A stretch of DNA of 19,269 bases from JBKHXU01 sp046565865 (lineage in GTDB: Bacteria > Pseudomonadota > Gammaproteobacteria > Acidiferrobacterales > Sulfurifustaceae): assembly GCA_046565865.1 (NCBI GenBank), contig JBKHXU010000210.1, forward strand, positions 1-19,269, written 5' to 3'. The stretch's first letter is position 1. Each line of letters starts with the position of its first letter. Below, one piece after another: positions 1 through 8,766 of the stretch. The notes under the pieces were generated by a model. It made no database searches. It had not been told where the DNA came from and saw only the letters and a program-made list of their open reading frames with translations. The position numbers were made by a program, and so were the translations under genes.

Positions 1-3000
1 TCGGTGATGTCGTTAGCCAGCACCAGACGCGCCCAGCGGCCGCGGAACAACACCTCGTACACAAACATCTCGACGTCGATGACGGTGTCATCCTGCTTGC
101 GATGCCGCCACAGACCGACGTACGCGGTCTCCGGCGGGAACTTTTCGACATAGTCGAGCGGGCGCTGCAAGTCCTCCGGCGGGTGCAGGTCGTGAATCGC
201 CATGCGCAGCAGTTCGTCACGCGTGTAGCCGTAGCGCCACACCGCGGTTTCATTGGCGGCGAGGATGTCGCGCGTATCGAGATCGAACACCCATGCCGGC
301 AGCGGATTGCGCTCGAACAGCAATCGATACTGCGCCTCGGAATCGCGCAGCGCCGCCTCCACGCCCATGCGCTCGACGATCTCATCGCGCAAGGTCTCGT
401 TGGCCTTGGCCAGCTCGGCGGTGCGCTCGAGCACGCGCTCCTCGAGCTCGTCGCGCGCCCGGCGCAGCGCCTCGGCCACCTGCCGCCGTTGGATCGCAGT
501 CGACAACACGTGGCCCACGGCCTGTAAAAAGTTGACGTCGTCCTGGGTATAGAAGCGCGCGCTGCGGCTGTGCACGCCGAGCACGCCGTACGCGCGTGAT
601 GCGTCGCCCGCGATCGGCACGCTCATGCCGCTGACGACACCGTGGTCATGCAGCAGCGACGGGCCGTGGAAACGCGACTCGCTCGCGAGATCGTGTACCA
701 CCACCGGGGCATTCACTTCCAACGTGTAGCCGGCCTGCGAGTCCGCGTCGGCCTCGACCGTCGCCTGGTGCAACAGACCCTCCTGCCAGCCGACGCCGGC
801 GCGCAGCCGCATGCATTTACCGTCCGGTTGAAGCTCCAGCACCTTGCAAAGCTCCGCCTCAAGCGTTTGCGCGGTCAGTTCGCACGCGAGCTGCAAAATC
901 TCCGGGACGTCGTCGCGCTCGAGCGCAGCCTGGCCGAGCCGCGCGACCGTTTCCTGCTGGCGCGCCCGCGCCTCAAGGGTGCGCTCGGCATGCCTGCGCT
1001 CGGTGATGTCGGTCAGGATCGACAGGTGCAATCCCGGCAGAATGTTGGCAACGGCGCGATAGGCGAGTGTCACGCGGCCGCCGTCGCGGCGCACCAGCTC
1101 GTACTCGCCGCTCTGTTCACCGCGCGCGCGAAAATCGGACCACGCCTGCGCGAACGCCTCGCGCCGCTCCGGTGGCGAAAGCGACGCCACCGTCTGTTCG
1201 AGCAGCTGCTCGCGCGTATACCCGAGCAGCGCCAGCGCCGCCGGGTTGGCGTCGACGTAGCGACCGGCGTCGTCGGCGAGCAGGATGGCATCGAGGGCGT
1301 TGGCGAACACCGACTGAAACCGCGCCTCGCTCTCGCGCAGTCGCGCCTCGGTCGCGGCGCGCTCGGCGATCTCGGCCTGCGCCGCGGCGTAGAGCCGGGC
1401 GTTGTCGACCGCAATGGCGGCGCGCCGGCTCACCTCCTGGATCAAATCGATGTCGCCCGCGGCATAGTTGCGTCCGGAATCGGCATATACGAACGTGACC
1501 GCGCCGATGGCGCGCCCGCGCACCACCAGCGGCGCACACACGAAGGAACGAAATCCGAACGAGCGCAGCGCCGCGAGGTGCACCTCGTCCTTGGCAATGC
1601 TGCGCAGCAGCTCGTCCGGCACCTCGGCCAGCCATTGCGGCTGCCCCGATTGAATCACGCGCCGCACCACCGCATACGTGCCGAAATTGGAGTCGGTGCT
1701 CGCCGGGTAGCGTTCCATCAAGGCGCGCGCTCGCGCCAGCTTGTCGGCATCGGCGTGCGCGAGCGCCACGCGCGCGAACGCGCCGTCGTCGGCGATCATG
1801 TCGACCGCGCACCAGTCGGCGAGCTGTGGCACCGCCAGGCGCGCCAGCTGTTGCAACGTCTGGCCATAGTCGAGCGAGCTGGCTAGCACCGCACTGATTT
1901 CGGCCAGAAACTGCGTGCGCTCCTCGGCGCGCTTGGTCGCGGTGAGATCGGTCACCAGCACGAAGAAGCCGTCGGGTTCGCCAGCGGCGGTCAACCGCGG
2001 CGTCAACGTCGCGCGCACGAAGCGCCGGCCGCAATGGGCGTAGGGCACCCAGCGCTCGTAAGTCGCCGGCTTGCCGGCGAGCGCCGTTTCCACTTGATCG
2101 CGTATGGCACGATACCCTTCGTCGCCGATGACGTCGCGGATGTGACGGCCGCGCGTCTCGTCCCGGCTCTTGCCGAACCAGGCGCGATACGCCTCGTTGG
2201 TGAATCGGTAGCGCTCGTCGGGGCCGACATAACCGACCAGCGCCGGCATCGCGTCGGCCATGTGCTCGAGCTCTGCCTCACTCGCTCGCACCGCTTCCTC
2301 CGCCTGCTTGCGCGCCGTGAGGTCGTTCACAAGTACGTAAAAGCCGATCACCCGGCCGCGATCATCAGTGTGCGGTATGTAATCGGCGGCGATATAGCAT
2401 CGGCCGCGACCGCGGTACGTTACCCAGCTTTCATAGTTAACGCGCTTGCCGGCCAGCGCCTGATCCATGTACACACGCAGGACGTTGGCGGCATCCAGCC
2501 CCAGCACCTCGCTCACGTGCTTGCCGTAAATATCCTCGCGCTTGGTACCGAACCAAACTTCGTATGCATGATTGTTGAAGCGGTAGCGCAGGTCGGCGTC
2601 GATGTAGGAGATGAGCGCCGGCGCGGCGTCGGTGATCAGCCGCAGCTCCTGCTCGCGCTGCTGCAAACGGCGTAACGTGCGCGCGCGTTGCTTGGCGATT
2701 GCAACGTAGTGGCTGATGGTCGCGAGGAATTCCAGATCGTCGTCGCCGAAAGCGCGCGGCGTGCGCGACGCGAACGACAGCGTTCCAAGCAGCTCGCCCT
2801 GCGCGAGCAACGGATAGCCGACATAGAAGCGCAAGCCGATGGCACGGCAACGCGCGAGCGCGGGATTGGTCGTGATCTCCGTGTCGCGCACGATGAGCGG
2901 CGTGCGCTGTTGCGCGGCCATGCCGCACAGTTCCTCGCCGAGCGCGATGGTATCGATGGCCGCGACTGCTTCCGGCGGAACGCCGGCGTAGTGATCGAGT

Positions 3001-4556
3001 TTGAGCCGCGCTGCGCCGTCCTCGAGCACGTAATTGAAGTAAATCTCAGTGCCAAGATGGCGCGACACCTCGGCGAACAGCTGGTGCACGGTCGCGTCCG
3101 GATCCTCGCCCGCCAACAGCAGCTCGGAAGCGCGCGCCAGCAGATGCAACCGCTGGTGGTTGCGCGCCATCGCCGCTTCCGCGTGTTTGCGCGCGGTGAT
3201 GTCCTCGATGACACCGACGGCGTAGCGCGGATCGCCGCCGGCGTCGCGCGCCAGCGATACGGTAAGGTCGATCCAGATCACGCTACCGTCCTTGCGCACG
3301 TAGCGTTTCTCGCGCCGGTACCACGGGATTTCGCCTGCGATCAGCTTGCGAAAGTTCTCCGCGTCGACAGCAACGTCGTCCGGGTGCGTGATATCAGTGA
3401 ACCGTCTGGCGAGGAGTTCTTCCTCGCTGTAACCGGTGATGTCGCAGAACTTGCGATTCACCGCCAGGAAACGGCCGTCGAGCGCGCACTCGCCGATCCC
3501 GACCGGGGCGTGCTCTGTGGTCACGCGCAGGCGCTCGCCGCGTTCGGCCACCTGCTCGAACAACCGCGCGTTGTCGATCGCCGCCGCGGCATGCGCCGCC
3601 ACACCCACCATCGCGTGTTGATGCCGTTCGGTGAAGCGCGCGGGCTCGGCATGGCCGAACAGCAGACCACCGATCACCTGGCCGGCACGCGACACCACCG
3701 GCACTGCGAGATAACTCGCGACCGGCGGATGTCCGGGCGGCATGCCGTGATGCGGCGCGCTTTGGCCGTAACGCGGGTCTTGGGCGACGTCGTCGATACG
3801 CACCGGCCCGGCACCGTTGAACGTGGGCGCGAATAACGCAGTCACGCGCGGCATCGGCAGCTTGGCGAACGCCTCGCGCGCCACGCCGGAGATGGTATAG
3901 AGCTGGTACACCTGCCCGTTCGCATCGATGTCGTTGTAGAAAAACGCCCCGAACTGCGCCCCGCACAGCGCGGTGCCGATGTCGGTGATGCGTTGCACCA
4001 ACTTATCGAGCTTGAGCTCGGCGCTGAGGATATGACCCAGATGATTGAGTAGCTCGGCCTCGGTGCGCGCCGCGCGCTCGGCCTCGAGCAGCTTGGCGCG
4101 CTCCTCCTCAGCGCGATGCAGGTCGGTAATCTCGCGCGCGACCACCAGTAGCTGCGCGACGGCGGCGGCGTCGCCGGCGATCGGCGTCACCACTACGTCC
4201 CACCACATCGCGCGCACGGCCGAGGGCGCGGCGGCGTACCCCTGGAACCGACCCACACCGCCGGCGCGCGCCGCGCCGACCGCGGCGATGGCGGCTTCGC
4301 GGTCGGCGCCGCGCCACAGGTCGATCCAGGACTTGTTCAGAAAGTCAGAGTCGGCCAGGCCGAGCGCGTGCCGACCCGGACGATTTACCGACTGCATGCG
4401 CGCGTCGAGATCGAGAATGACGATGCAATCGGCGCTGAAATCGTTGAGCGTGCGCGCCAGCGTGTCGCGGCGCCGTTCGCGAGTCGCCTCGCTGGCGTCC
4501 GCTTCGGCGTGCGGCGCGAGCACCTTCAAGGGTGCGTTGTCGGCTCGACGGTTCAT
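1..4556 (-). CDS. Large multi-PAS/multi-GAF sensory protein, C-terminus beyond the window
   Basis: One frame stays open from an ATG at 4554-4556 to the left edge, 1518 codons read by hand without a stop, so this is a 5'-complete, 3'-truncated gene. No signal peptide or membrane segment is seen; the part present looks cytoplasmic. Approximate domain order by residue: PAS 35-150, GAF 170-335, PAS 340-460, GAF 463-630, PAS 634-755, PAS 759-878, GAF 879-1060, PAS 1074-1195, GAF 1199-1352, a coiled-coil linker 1355-1394 (ERVLERTAELAKANETL), and PAS from about 1399. PAS ends carry the usual DITAR/DLTAR/DITER turns followed by helical linkers, and GAF ends carry AIDNARLF/AVDNARLY. Such arrays normally feed a histidine kinase or a GGDEF/EAL module; none is visible here, so the output is unknown. 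No ligand can be assigned. The Shine-Dalgarno sequence is weak. Confidence 0.93.
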   Translation of the reverse strand, partial: MNRRADNAPLKVLAPHAEADASEATRERRRDTLARTLNDFSADCIVILDLDARMQSVNRPGRHALGLADSDFLNKSWIDLWRGADREAAIAAVGAARAGGVGRFQGYAAAPSAVRAMWWDVVVTPIAGDAAAVAQLLVVAREITDLHRAEEERAKLLEAERAARTEAELLNHLGHILSAELKLDKLVQRITDIGTALCGAQFGAFFYNDIDANGQVYQLYTISGVAREAFAKLPMPRVTALFAPTFNGAGPVRIDDVAQDPRYGQSAPHHGMPPGHPPVASYLAVPVVSRAGQVIGGLLFGHAEPARFTERHQHAMVGVAAHAAAAIDNARLFEQVAERGERLRVTTEHAPVGIGECALDGRFLAVNRKFCDITGYSEEELLARRFTDITHPDDVAVDAENFRKLIAGEIPWYRREKRYVRKDGSVIWIDLTVSLARDAGGDPRYAVGVIEDITARKHAEAAMARNHQRLHLLARASELLLAGEDPDATVHQLFAEVSRHLGTEIYFNYVLEDGAARLKLDHYAGVPPEAVAAIDTIALGEELCGMAAQQRTPLIVRDTEITTNPALARCRAIGLRFYVGYPLLAQGELLGTLSFASRTPRAFGDDDLEFLATISHYVAIAKQRARTLRRLQQREQELRLITDAAPALISYIDADLRYRFNNHAYEVWFGTKREDIYGKHVSEVLGLDAANVLRVYMDQALAGKRVNYESWVTYRGRGRCYIAADYIPHTDDRGRVIGFYVLVNDLTARKQAEEAVRASEAELEHMADAMPALVGYVGPDERYRFTNEAYRAWFGKSRDETRGRHIRDVIGDEGYRAIRDQVETALAGKPATYERWVPYAHCGRRFVRATLTPRLTAAGEPDGFFVLVTDLTATKRAEERTQFLAEISAVLASSLDYGQTLQQLARLAVPQLADWCAVDMIADDGAFARVALAHADADKLARARALMERYPASTDSNFGTYAVVRRVIQSGQPQWLAEVPDELLRSIAKDEVHLAALRSFGFRSFVCAPLVVRGRAIGAVTFVYADSGRNYAAGDIDLIQEVSRRAAIAVDNARLYAAAQAEIAERAATEARLRESEARFQSVFANALDAILLADDAGRYVDANPAALALLGYTREQLLEQTVASLSPPERREAFAQAWSDFRARGEQSGEYELVRRDGGRVTLAYRAVANILPGLHLSILTDITERRHAERTLEARARQQETVARLGQAALERDDVPEILQLACELTAQTLEAELCKVLELQPDGKCMRLRAGVGWQEGLLHQATVEADADSQAGYTLEVNAPVVVHDLASESRFHGPSLLHDHGVVSGMSVPIAGDASRAYGVLGVHSRSARFYTQDDVNFLQAVGHVLSTAIQRRQVAEALRRARDELEERVLERTAELAKANETLRDEIVERMGVEAALRDSEAQYRLLFERNPLPAWVFDLDTRDILAANETAVWRYGYTRDELLRMAIHDLHPPEDLQRPLDYVEKFPPETAYVGLWRHRKQDDTVIDVEMFVYEVLFRGRWARLVLANDIT

Positions 4557-4639
4557 GCTCGGAGTTGCGGGCGCTCCCTGGGATGCAGTGACGTGATTGA
4601 AACATTCGAGACGCGGGCCAAGCCGCGGCCGGGTTTGCC

Positions 4640-4667
4640 ATCTTACCGCAAAAGATTCTGCTGTTAA
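4640..4667 (-). promoter_or_regulatory. Predicted sigma70-type promoter of the PAS/GAF sensor gene
   Basis: On the minus strand a -35 box TTAACA (4662-4667; 5 of 6 to consensus) and a -10 box TAAGAT (4640-4645; 4 of 6) are 16 nt apart. The expected transcript start near 4633 leaves a leader of about 75 nt before the ATG at 4556. The site lies in the 220-bp gap after lnt, so the sensor is probably transcribed separately from that operon. Prediction from sequence only. Confidence 0.55.
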
Positions 4668-4776
4668 GAAATGCGATCGAAAGGGACACTAATACTAAGG
4701 ATTCTGGAAACTAACGCGCGCTGCCTGCGAGCTAAGGTTGAATCCGAACGCTAAGCCGCGCGCTGCAAACGCGTTA

Positions 4777-6336
4777 TCATCGCGCGCACCACGCCACACG
4801 CCAGCCGGCGACGACGGCGCCGGCCAGCAAGAGCCCGAGCAAGCCGACGATCGGCACGTTTCCAAACCGCGCATACGGGGTGGCGCCGCGCATCGGTTGT
4901 ACTTGCGCCACCAGCACCTGCGGTTCGAATTGCGGCGAGCGCCGCAACACCGTGCCCGTATGGTCGATGGCCGCCGATGGGCCGGTGTTGGCGGCGCGCA
5001 CCATCGGTCGCCCGGCCTCTAGCGCGCGCAGCTGCGCCATCTGCAACCGCTGGTGCGGTGCCAGCGAGTTGCCGAACCACGCGTCCTCGCTTACGTTGAG
5101 CATCAGGCTCGCCTGCGGCAACCACGTGAGCAGCTCCTCGCCGAATGCGTCTTCGTAACACACCGACACCGCCAGCGGCTGGTTCGCCGCCCGCAGCGCG
5201 GGCTGCGCCGGCGCGCCGGCGGCGAAGTTCGACATGGGGATTTGCAGGTATTGAATCACGCCGCCGAACAGCGCCGGCCATGGCAAGAACTCGCCAAACG
5301 GCACCAGATGACGTTTGCGATACACGGTCGCGGGACCTACGCCGATGCGCATGACGCTGTTGTAGTAGCGGCGCGCGCCGGCATCGTACTCGACAAGACC
5401 GAACACGAGATCGGCGCCCTGGGTTTGCGCGAGTTGCGTCAGCCGCGGCAACAGCGTCGGACCGAACTCGGCGAGATGCCCGGGCAACGCCGCTTCCGGC
5501 CAGACGATGAGATCGACCTTGCCGGCGCGCTCGCTCAAATGCACGTAGCGATCGACGATCGCGGGGCGATAGTCCGGTTGCCACTTCTGCGCCAACGCGA
5601 TGTTGCCCTGCACCAGCGCCACGCGCAGCACGTTGCCGGTCGGCTCGACCCAGCGGATATGCGACGCCGCGAAGCCACCTGCCCACAACAATACCAACGC
5701 CGGAAGGTAAAAGCGCAGCGCGCGCCGGCGGTCGTACACCATCGCCGCGAGCAGGCCGGCCGACAGCGCCACGATCAAACTCACACCGTAGACGCCAGCG
5801 AGCGGCGCGTAGCCGGCGAGCCAACTGTTGCTTTGGCTGTAGCCGAGATTGAGCCAGGGGAAACCGGATAAGAACCAGCCGCGAAACCATTCGCCGAACA
5901 CCCACAGCGCCGGCAGCACCAGCGCCAGATGCAATCCCGCCGGCAGCCACGCGACGCGCGCCTGCACGAAGCCGAGCAGCGCGGGATAGAGCGCAAGGCC
6001 GGCGACGAACAACAGCGTCGCGAATGCCGCCAGCGGCAACGGCATAAAGCCGAAGTCGTGCAGGCTGACGTACACCCACGATACCCCGATGCCGAAGGCG
6101 CCGAGGCCGTACAAGAATCCACGCCACGCGGCGCGGCCGGGGCGCGCGCCGCGCCAAACGAGAAACAACAACATCGGCGCCAGTACCGCCAGCGGAAACA
6201 CTCCGAACGGCGCGAACGCGAGCGGTGTCAGGCAGCCGGCGAAGAACGCGGCAAAATCGGCGCGGCGCGGGCGTTCGAGCCAGCGCGGGATGGGCACGGC
6301 TGGGGGCGCCTGGCTTGCCGGCTGCGGTGCGGTCAC
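4777..6336 (-). CDS. lnt: Apolipoprotein N-acyltransferase
   Basis: Lnt adds the third acyl chain to the N-terminal cysteine of lipoproteins in the inner membrane, the last maturation step before Lol sorting. The 519-residue length fits the family. Hydrophobic helices fill residues 28-220, a nitrilase-fold domain spans about 235-485, and a last membrane helix lies near 494-512. The catalytic triad is visible: E281 (WPEAALP), K341 (YRKRHLVPFGEF) and C393 (SVCYEDAFGEE), matching E267, K335 and C387 of the E. coli enzyme. The start is a GTG, 7 nt after the corC stop. The only nearby GGAG overlaps this GTG, so initiation probably depends on translational coupling. It is the last gene of the miaB-phoH-ybeY-corC-lnt operon. 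Confidence 0.97.
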   Translation of the reverse strand: MTAPQPASQAPPAVPIPRWLERPRRADFAAFFAGCLTPLAFAPFGVFPLAVLAPMLLFLVWRGARPGRAAWRGFLYGLGAFGIGVSWVYVSLHDFGFMPLPLAAFATLLFVAGLALYPALLGFVQARVAWLPAGLHLALVLPALWVFGEWFRGWFLSGFPWLNLGYSQSNSWLAGYAPLAGVYGVSLIVALSAGLLAAMVYDRRRALRFYLPALVLLWAGGFAASHIRWVEPTGNVLRVALVQGNIALAQKWQPDYRPAIVDRYVHLSERAGKVDLIVWPEAALPGHLAEFGPTLLPRLTQLAQTQGADLVFGLVEYDAGARRYYNSVMRIGVGPATVYRKRHLVPFGEFLPWPALFGGVIQYLQIPMSNFAAGAPAQPALRAANQPLAVSVCYEDAFGEELLTWLPQASLMLNVSEDAWFGNSLAPHQRLQMAQLRALEAGRPMVRAANTGPSAAIDHTGTVLRRSPQFEPQVLVAQVQPMRGATPYARFGNVPIVGLLGLLLAGAVVAGWRVAWCAR

Positions 6337-6343
6337 TCCGAGA

Positions 6344-7228
6344 TTATTTCGCTTCCCGGTTCTGCGCGGGAGGGGGTGAGACTTTCAACAGATACACGCG
6401 GCGACTGTCGGCACGCAGTATTTCGAACTGGAGCCCGCCGATCTGCGCGCGCTCGCCGCGCTTCGGCAGATGGCCAAGCGTGGTCATCACCAGTCCGCCG
6501 ATGGTATCGACCGCCTCGTCGCTGAACTGGGTATGGAAGTGCGCGTTGAAATCCGCCAGCGGCGTCAGCGCCTTGACCACGTGCTCGCCGTTGTCGCGCG
6601 GCATGATCAGCGTGCCCTCATCGATATCGTACTCGTCGGCGATCTCACCGACGATCTGCTCCAGCACATCTTCGATGGTGACGAGTCCGGCGACGCCGCC
6701 GTATTCGTCAACCACGATCGCCATGTGATTGCGGTTGGCCTTGAACTCGCGCAGCAGCACGTTTAGCCGCTTGCTCTCGGGCACGAACACCGCCGGGCGC
6801 AACATATCGAGCACGCGGAACTGCGCGCGCTTCTTTTTGTCGAGGTGAAAATACCGCAGCTGATCCTTCGCCAGCAGGATGCCGACGACCTTGTCCTTGT
6901 CGCCATCGATCATGGGGAAGCGCGAATGGCCGGATTCGATGATCATCGGCAGATACGACTCGGGACTGCTGTTCTTGTCGACCACGTCCATCTGCGCGCG
7001 CGGCACCATGATGTCGCGCACCTTCATCTCCGACACCTGGAACACGCCCTCGATCATGTCGAGCGAGTCGTTGTCGAGCAGATTGCGCGATTGCGCGTCA
7101 CGCAGCATATCGAGCAGGTCGGCGCGCGAGGTAGGTTCGCCGAGCAGCGCATGGCGCAGGCGATCGAGCGCTGAGCGCGGGGCACTGGTGTCGTCGGGGT
7201 GCGGGCGGCTGTCGTCGGATCGGTTCAT
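6344..7228 (-). CDS. corC: CBS-domain CorC/YbeX family protein
   Basis: This 294-residue protein is close in length to E. coli YbeX/CorC. A CBS pair occupies about residues 65-190, opening with MKVRDIMVPRAQM and including the conserved stretches SGHSRFPMIDGDKDKVVGIL and VVDEYGGVAGLVTIEDVLE. A CorC/HlyC transporter-associated domain follows at about 205-285 (DTIGGLVMTTLGHLPKRGE). No membrane segment is present, unlike the larger DUF21-CBS relatives. The family was first linked to CorA magnesium/cobalt efflux; later work on YbeX connects it with ribosome metabolism, which suits its place next to ybeY. Start ATG has no clear Shine-Dalgarno sequence and lies 19 nt after the ybeY stop, so coupled translation is likely. 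Confidence 0.95.
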   Translation of the reverse strand: MNRSDDSRPHPDDTSAPRSALDRLRHALLGEPTSRADLLDMLRDAQSRNLLDNDSLDMIEGVFQVSEMKVRDIMVPRAQMDVVDKNSSPESYLPMIIESGHSRFPMIDGDKDKVVGILLAKDQLRYFHLDKKKRAQFRVLDMLRPAVFVPESKRLNVLLREFKANRNHMAIVVDEYGGVAGLVTIEDVLEQIVGEIADEYDIDEGTLIMPRDNGEHVVKALTPLADFNAHFHTQFSDEAVDTIGGLVMTTLGHLPKRGERAQIGGLQFEILRADSRRVYLLKVSPPPAQNREAK

Positions 7229-7247
7229 GCGTTAGCGGCGGACAAGG

Positions 7248-7697
7248 TCAAGCGTACGGATCGGCGAAGCCCAATCCCTTGAGCACCGCGGTTTCCTTGC
7301 GTTCCATGATGGCGGCCTCGCGCCGCGATTGGTGATCATAGCCCCTCAGATGCATTATACCGTGCACCACCATGTGCGCCCAATGCGCCGCCGAAGCCAG
7401 GCCTTTGGCCTTGGCCTCGCGGTTTACCACTGGCGCGCAAATGACGAGGTCCCCAAGCACGCTGCTGGCCGCGCCCGGCGGTGGCTCGAACGGAAACGCC
7501 AGCACGTTGGTCGATTTGCCTTTGCCCCGGTAGCGCGTGTTGAGCGCGGCGCTTTCGCGCTCGTTGACGATGCGGATGCCGATCCACGTCTCACGCCGAC
7601 GCGCGTCGGCAAGCGCCGCGCGCGCCCAACGGCGAATGCGGGTCGGCCCCGGCGCCGGGCGCCGCGACGCGTACTGCACCTGCAAACGGAGTTTCAC
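7248..7697 (-). CDS. ybeY: Endoribonuclease YbeY (16S rRNA maturation factor)
   Basis: YbeY is a zinc-dependent single-strand endoribonuclease acting in 16S rRNA 3' processing and 70S quality control. The protein is 149 residues long, the usual size. The metal motif HxxxHxxxxxH is intact at H112, H116 and H122 (HGIMHLRGYDH), preceded by the family stretches NxxRGKGKSTNVLAFPF (53-70) and LGDLVIC (81-87). Start is GTG, giving VKLRLQVQYA; no strong Shine-Dalgarno sequence precedes it, and it lies 20 nt after the phoH stop. PhoH/YbeZ is its usual genomic and physical partner, and the gene order here keeps that pairing. Confidence 0.97.
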   Translation of the reverse strand: MKLRLQVQYASRRPAPGPTRIRRWARAALADARRRETWIGIRIVNERESAALNTRYRGKGKSTNVLAFPFEPPPGAASSVLGDLVICAPVVNREAKAKGLASAAHWAHMVVHGIMHLRGYDHQSRREAAIMERKETAVLKGLGFADPYA

Positions 7698-7717
7698 CAG
7701 GCGTGCGGGCTGTCGGC

Positions 7718-8710
7718 TCAGTCGCCGGCCGGCTCACGGCTGTCGCGCGCGCGGCCATGGGCGTCGTAGGCCTCGACGATCTTTTGCACCAGCGCGTGCC
7801 GAACCACGTCCTGCGCCGTGAAGTGCGTGAACGAAATGCCGTCGACGCCTCGCAGGATTTCCATCGCCTGCTTTAAGCCCGACTGCTGCGTGCGCCTAAG
7901 ATCGATCTGGGTGATGTCGCCGGTGATCACCGCGGTAGTGCCGAAGCCGATGCGCGTCAAGAACATCTTCATCTGCTCGGCGGTGGTGTTCTGCGCCTCG
8001 TCGAGGATGATGAATGACTCATTCAGCGTGCGCCCACGCATGTACGCGAGCGGCGCGATCTCGATGATGTTTTTCTCCAAAAGCCGCGTGACCTTCTCGA
8101 AGCCGAACATCTCGTGCAGCGCGTCGTACAACGGCCGCAAGTAGGGATCGACTTTTTGTTCGAGGTCGCCCGGCAGAAAACCGAGCCGCTCGCCAGCCTC
8201 GACCACCGGCCGGACCAAGACGATGCGCTGCACGCGGTCGGTCTCCAGCGCATCGACCGCGGCGGCGACAGCGAGGTAGGTCTTGCCAGTGCCGGCCGGA
8301 CCGATGCCGAAATTGATATCGTGCGTGAGCACATGGCGCACGTAGTCGGCCTGGCGCGGCCCGCGCGTCTGCACCACGCGCTTGGGCGTGCGCAGCGTGA
8401 CGTCGTCGTCCGTGGCCGCGGGCGCGGACGACGGCACTGCCGCCTGCTTCAGCACCAGGTGCACGTTCGCCTGCGTGAGATGGTCGTCGTGCTGGGTGGC
8501 GTCGTACAGCTTCTTGATCACGCGCTCGGCGCTGCGGCTCATTTCCGGCGGTCCGACGACGCGAAAACCGTTGCCGCGATTGGCGATCTCAACGCCGAGG
8601 TAGTCTTCGATCTGGCGCAGGTGCTGGTCGTGTTGACCGCACAGGGTCGCCAGCCGACGATTGTCGGCGGGCGTGAGGCTGAACTGGATACGCTTAAGCT
8701 TGGCGTTCAA
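7718..8710 (-). CDS. ybeZ: PhoH-like ATPase (YbeZ)
   Basis: A 330-residue PhoH-family P-loop ATPase. An N-terminal region of about 100 residues resembling a KH-like domain (EDYLGVEIANRGNGFRVVG, 36-54) precedes the ATPase. Walker A is GPAGTGKT at 137-144 and Walker B is FIILDEAQ at 233-240, followed by the helicase-like TGDITQIDL at 263-271. The PhoH domain is thought to have RNA-helicase-like activity, and YbeZ works with YbeY in rRNA processing. Translation appears to start at TTG (8708-8710) with an AAGGA Shine-Dalgarno sequence about 4-5 nt upstream. It sits 56 bp after miaB in the conserved gammaproteobacterial order. Confidence 0.96.
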   Translation of the reverse strand: MNAKLKRIQFSLTPADNRRLATLCGQHDQHLRQIEDYLGVEIANRGNGFRVVGPPEMSRSAERVIKKLYDATQHDDHLTQANVHLVLKQAAVPSSAPAATDDDVTLRTPKRVVQTRGPRQADYVRHVLTHDINFGIGPAGTGKTYLAVAAAVDALETDRVQRIVLVRPVVEAGERLGFLPGDLEQKVDPYLRPLYDALHEMFGFEKVTRLLEKNIIEIAPLAYMRGRTLNESFIILDEAQNTTAEQMKMFLTRIGFGTTAVITGDITQIDLRRTQQSGLKQAMEILRGVDGISFTHFTAQDVVRHALVQKIVEAYDAHGRARDSREPAGD

Positions 8711-8766
8711 CTCTTCCTTACAAGGCGTGGGGCTCGAATTCAGTGTACCTGCTCACCCGCGCCGCG

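Noticed and set aside
642..3836. Long plus-strand frames opposite the sensor gene (642-1886 and 2688-3836)
   Set aside because: They are rich in Arg, His and Val with no recognisable motif and lie opposite a continuous minus-strand frame full of PAS/GAF motifs; high GC keeps such shadow frames open.
1070..4317. Idea that the left region is a broken pseudogene, because several short minus-strand frames appear there
   Set aside because: Reading the frame from the ATG at 4556 gives an uninterrupted protein to the edge; the short pieces are in other frames.
4751..6157. 468-residue minus-strand frame overlapping lnt
   Set aside because: Arginine/alanine-rich, no motifs; the other frame carries the intact Lnt catalytic triad.
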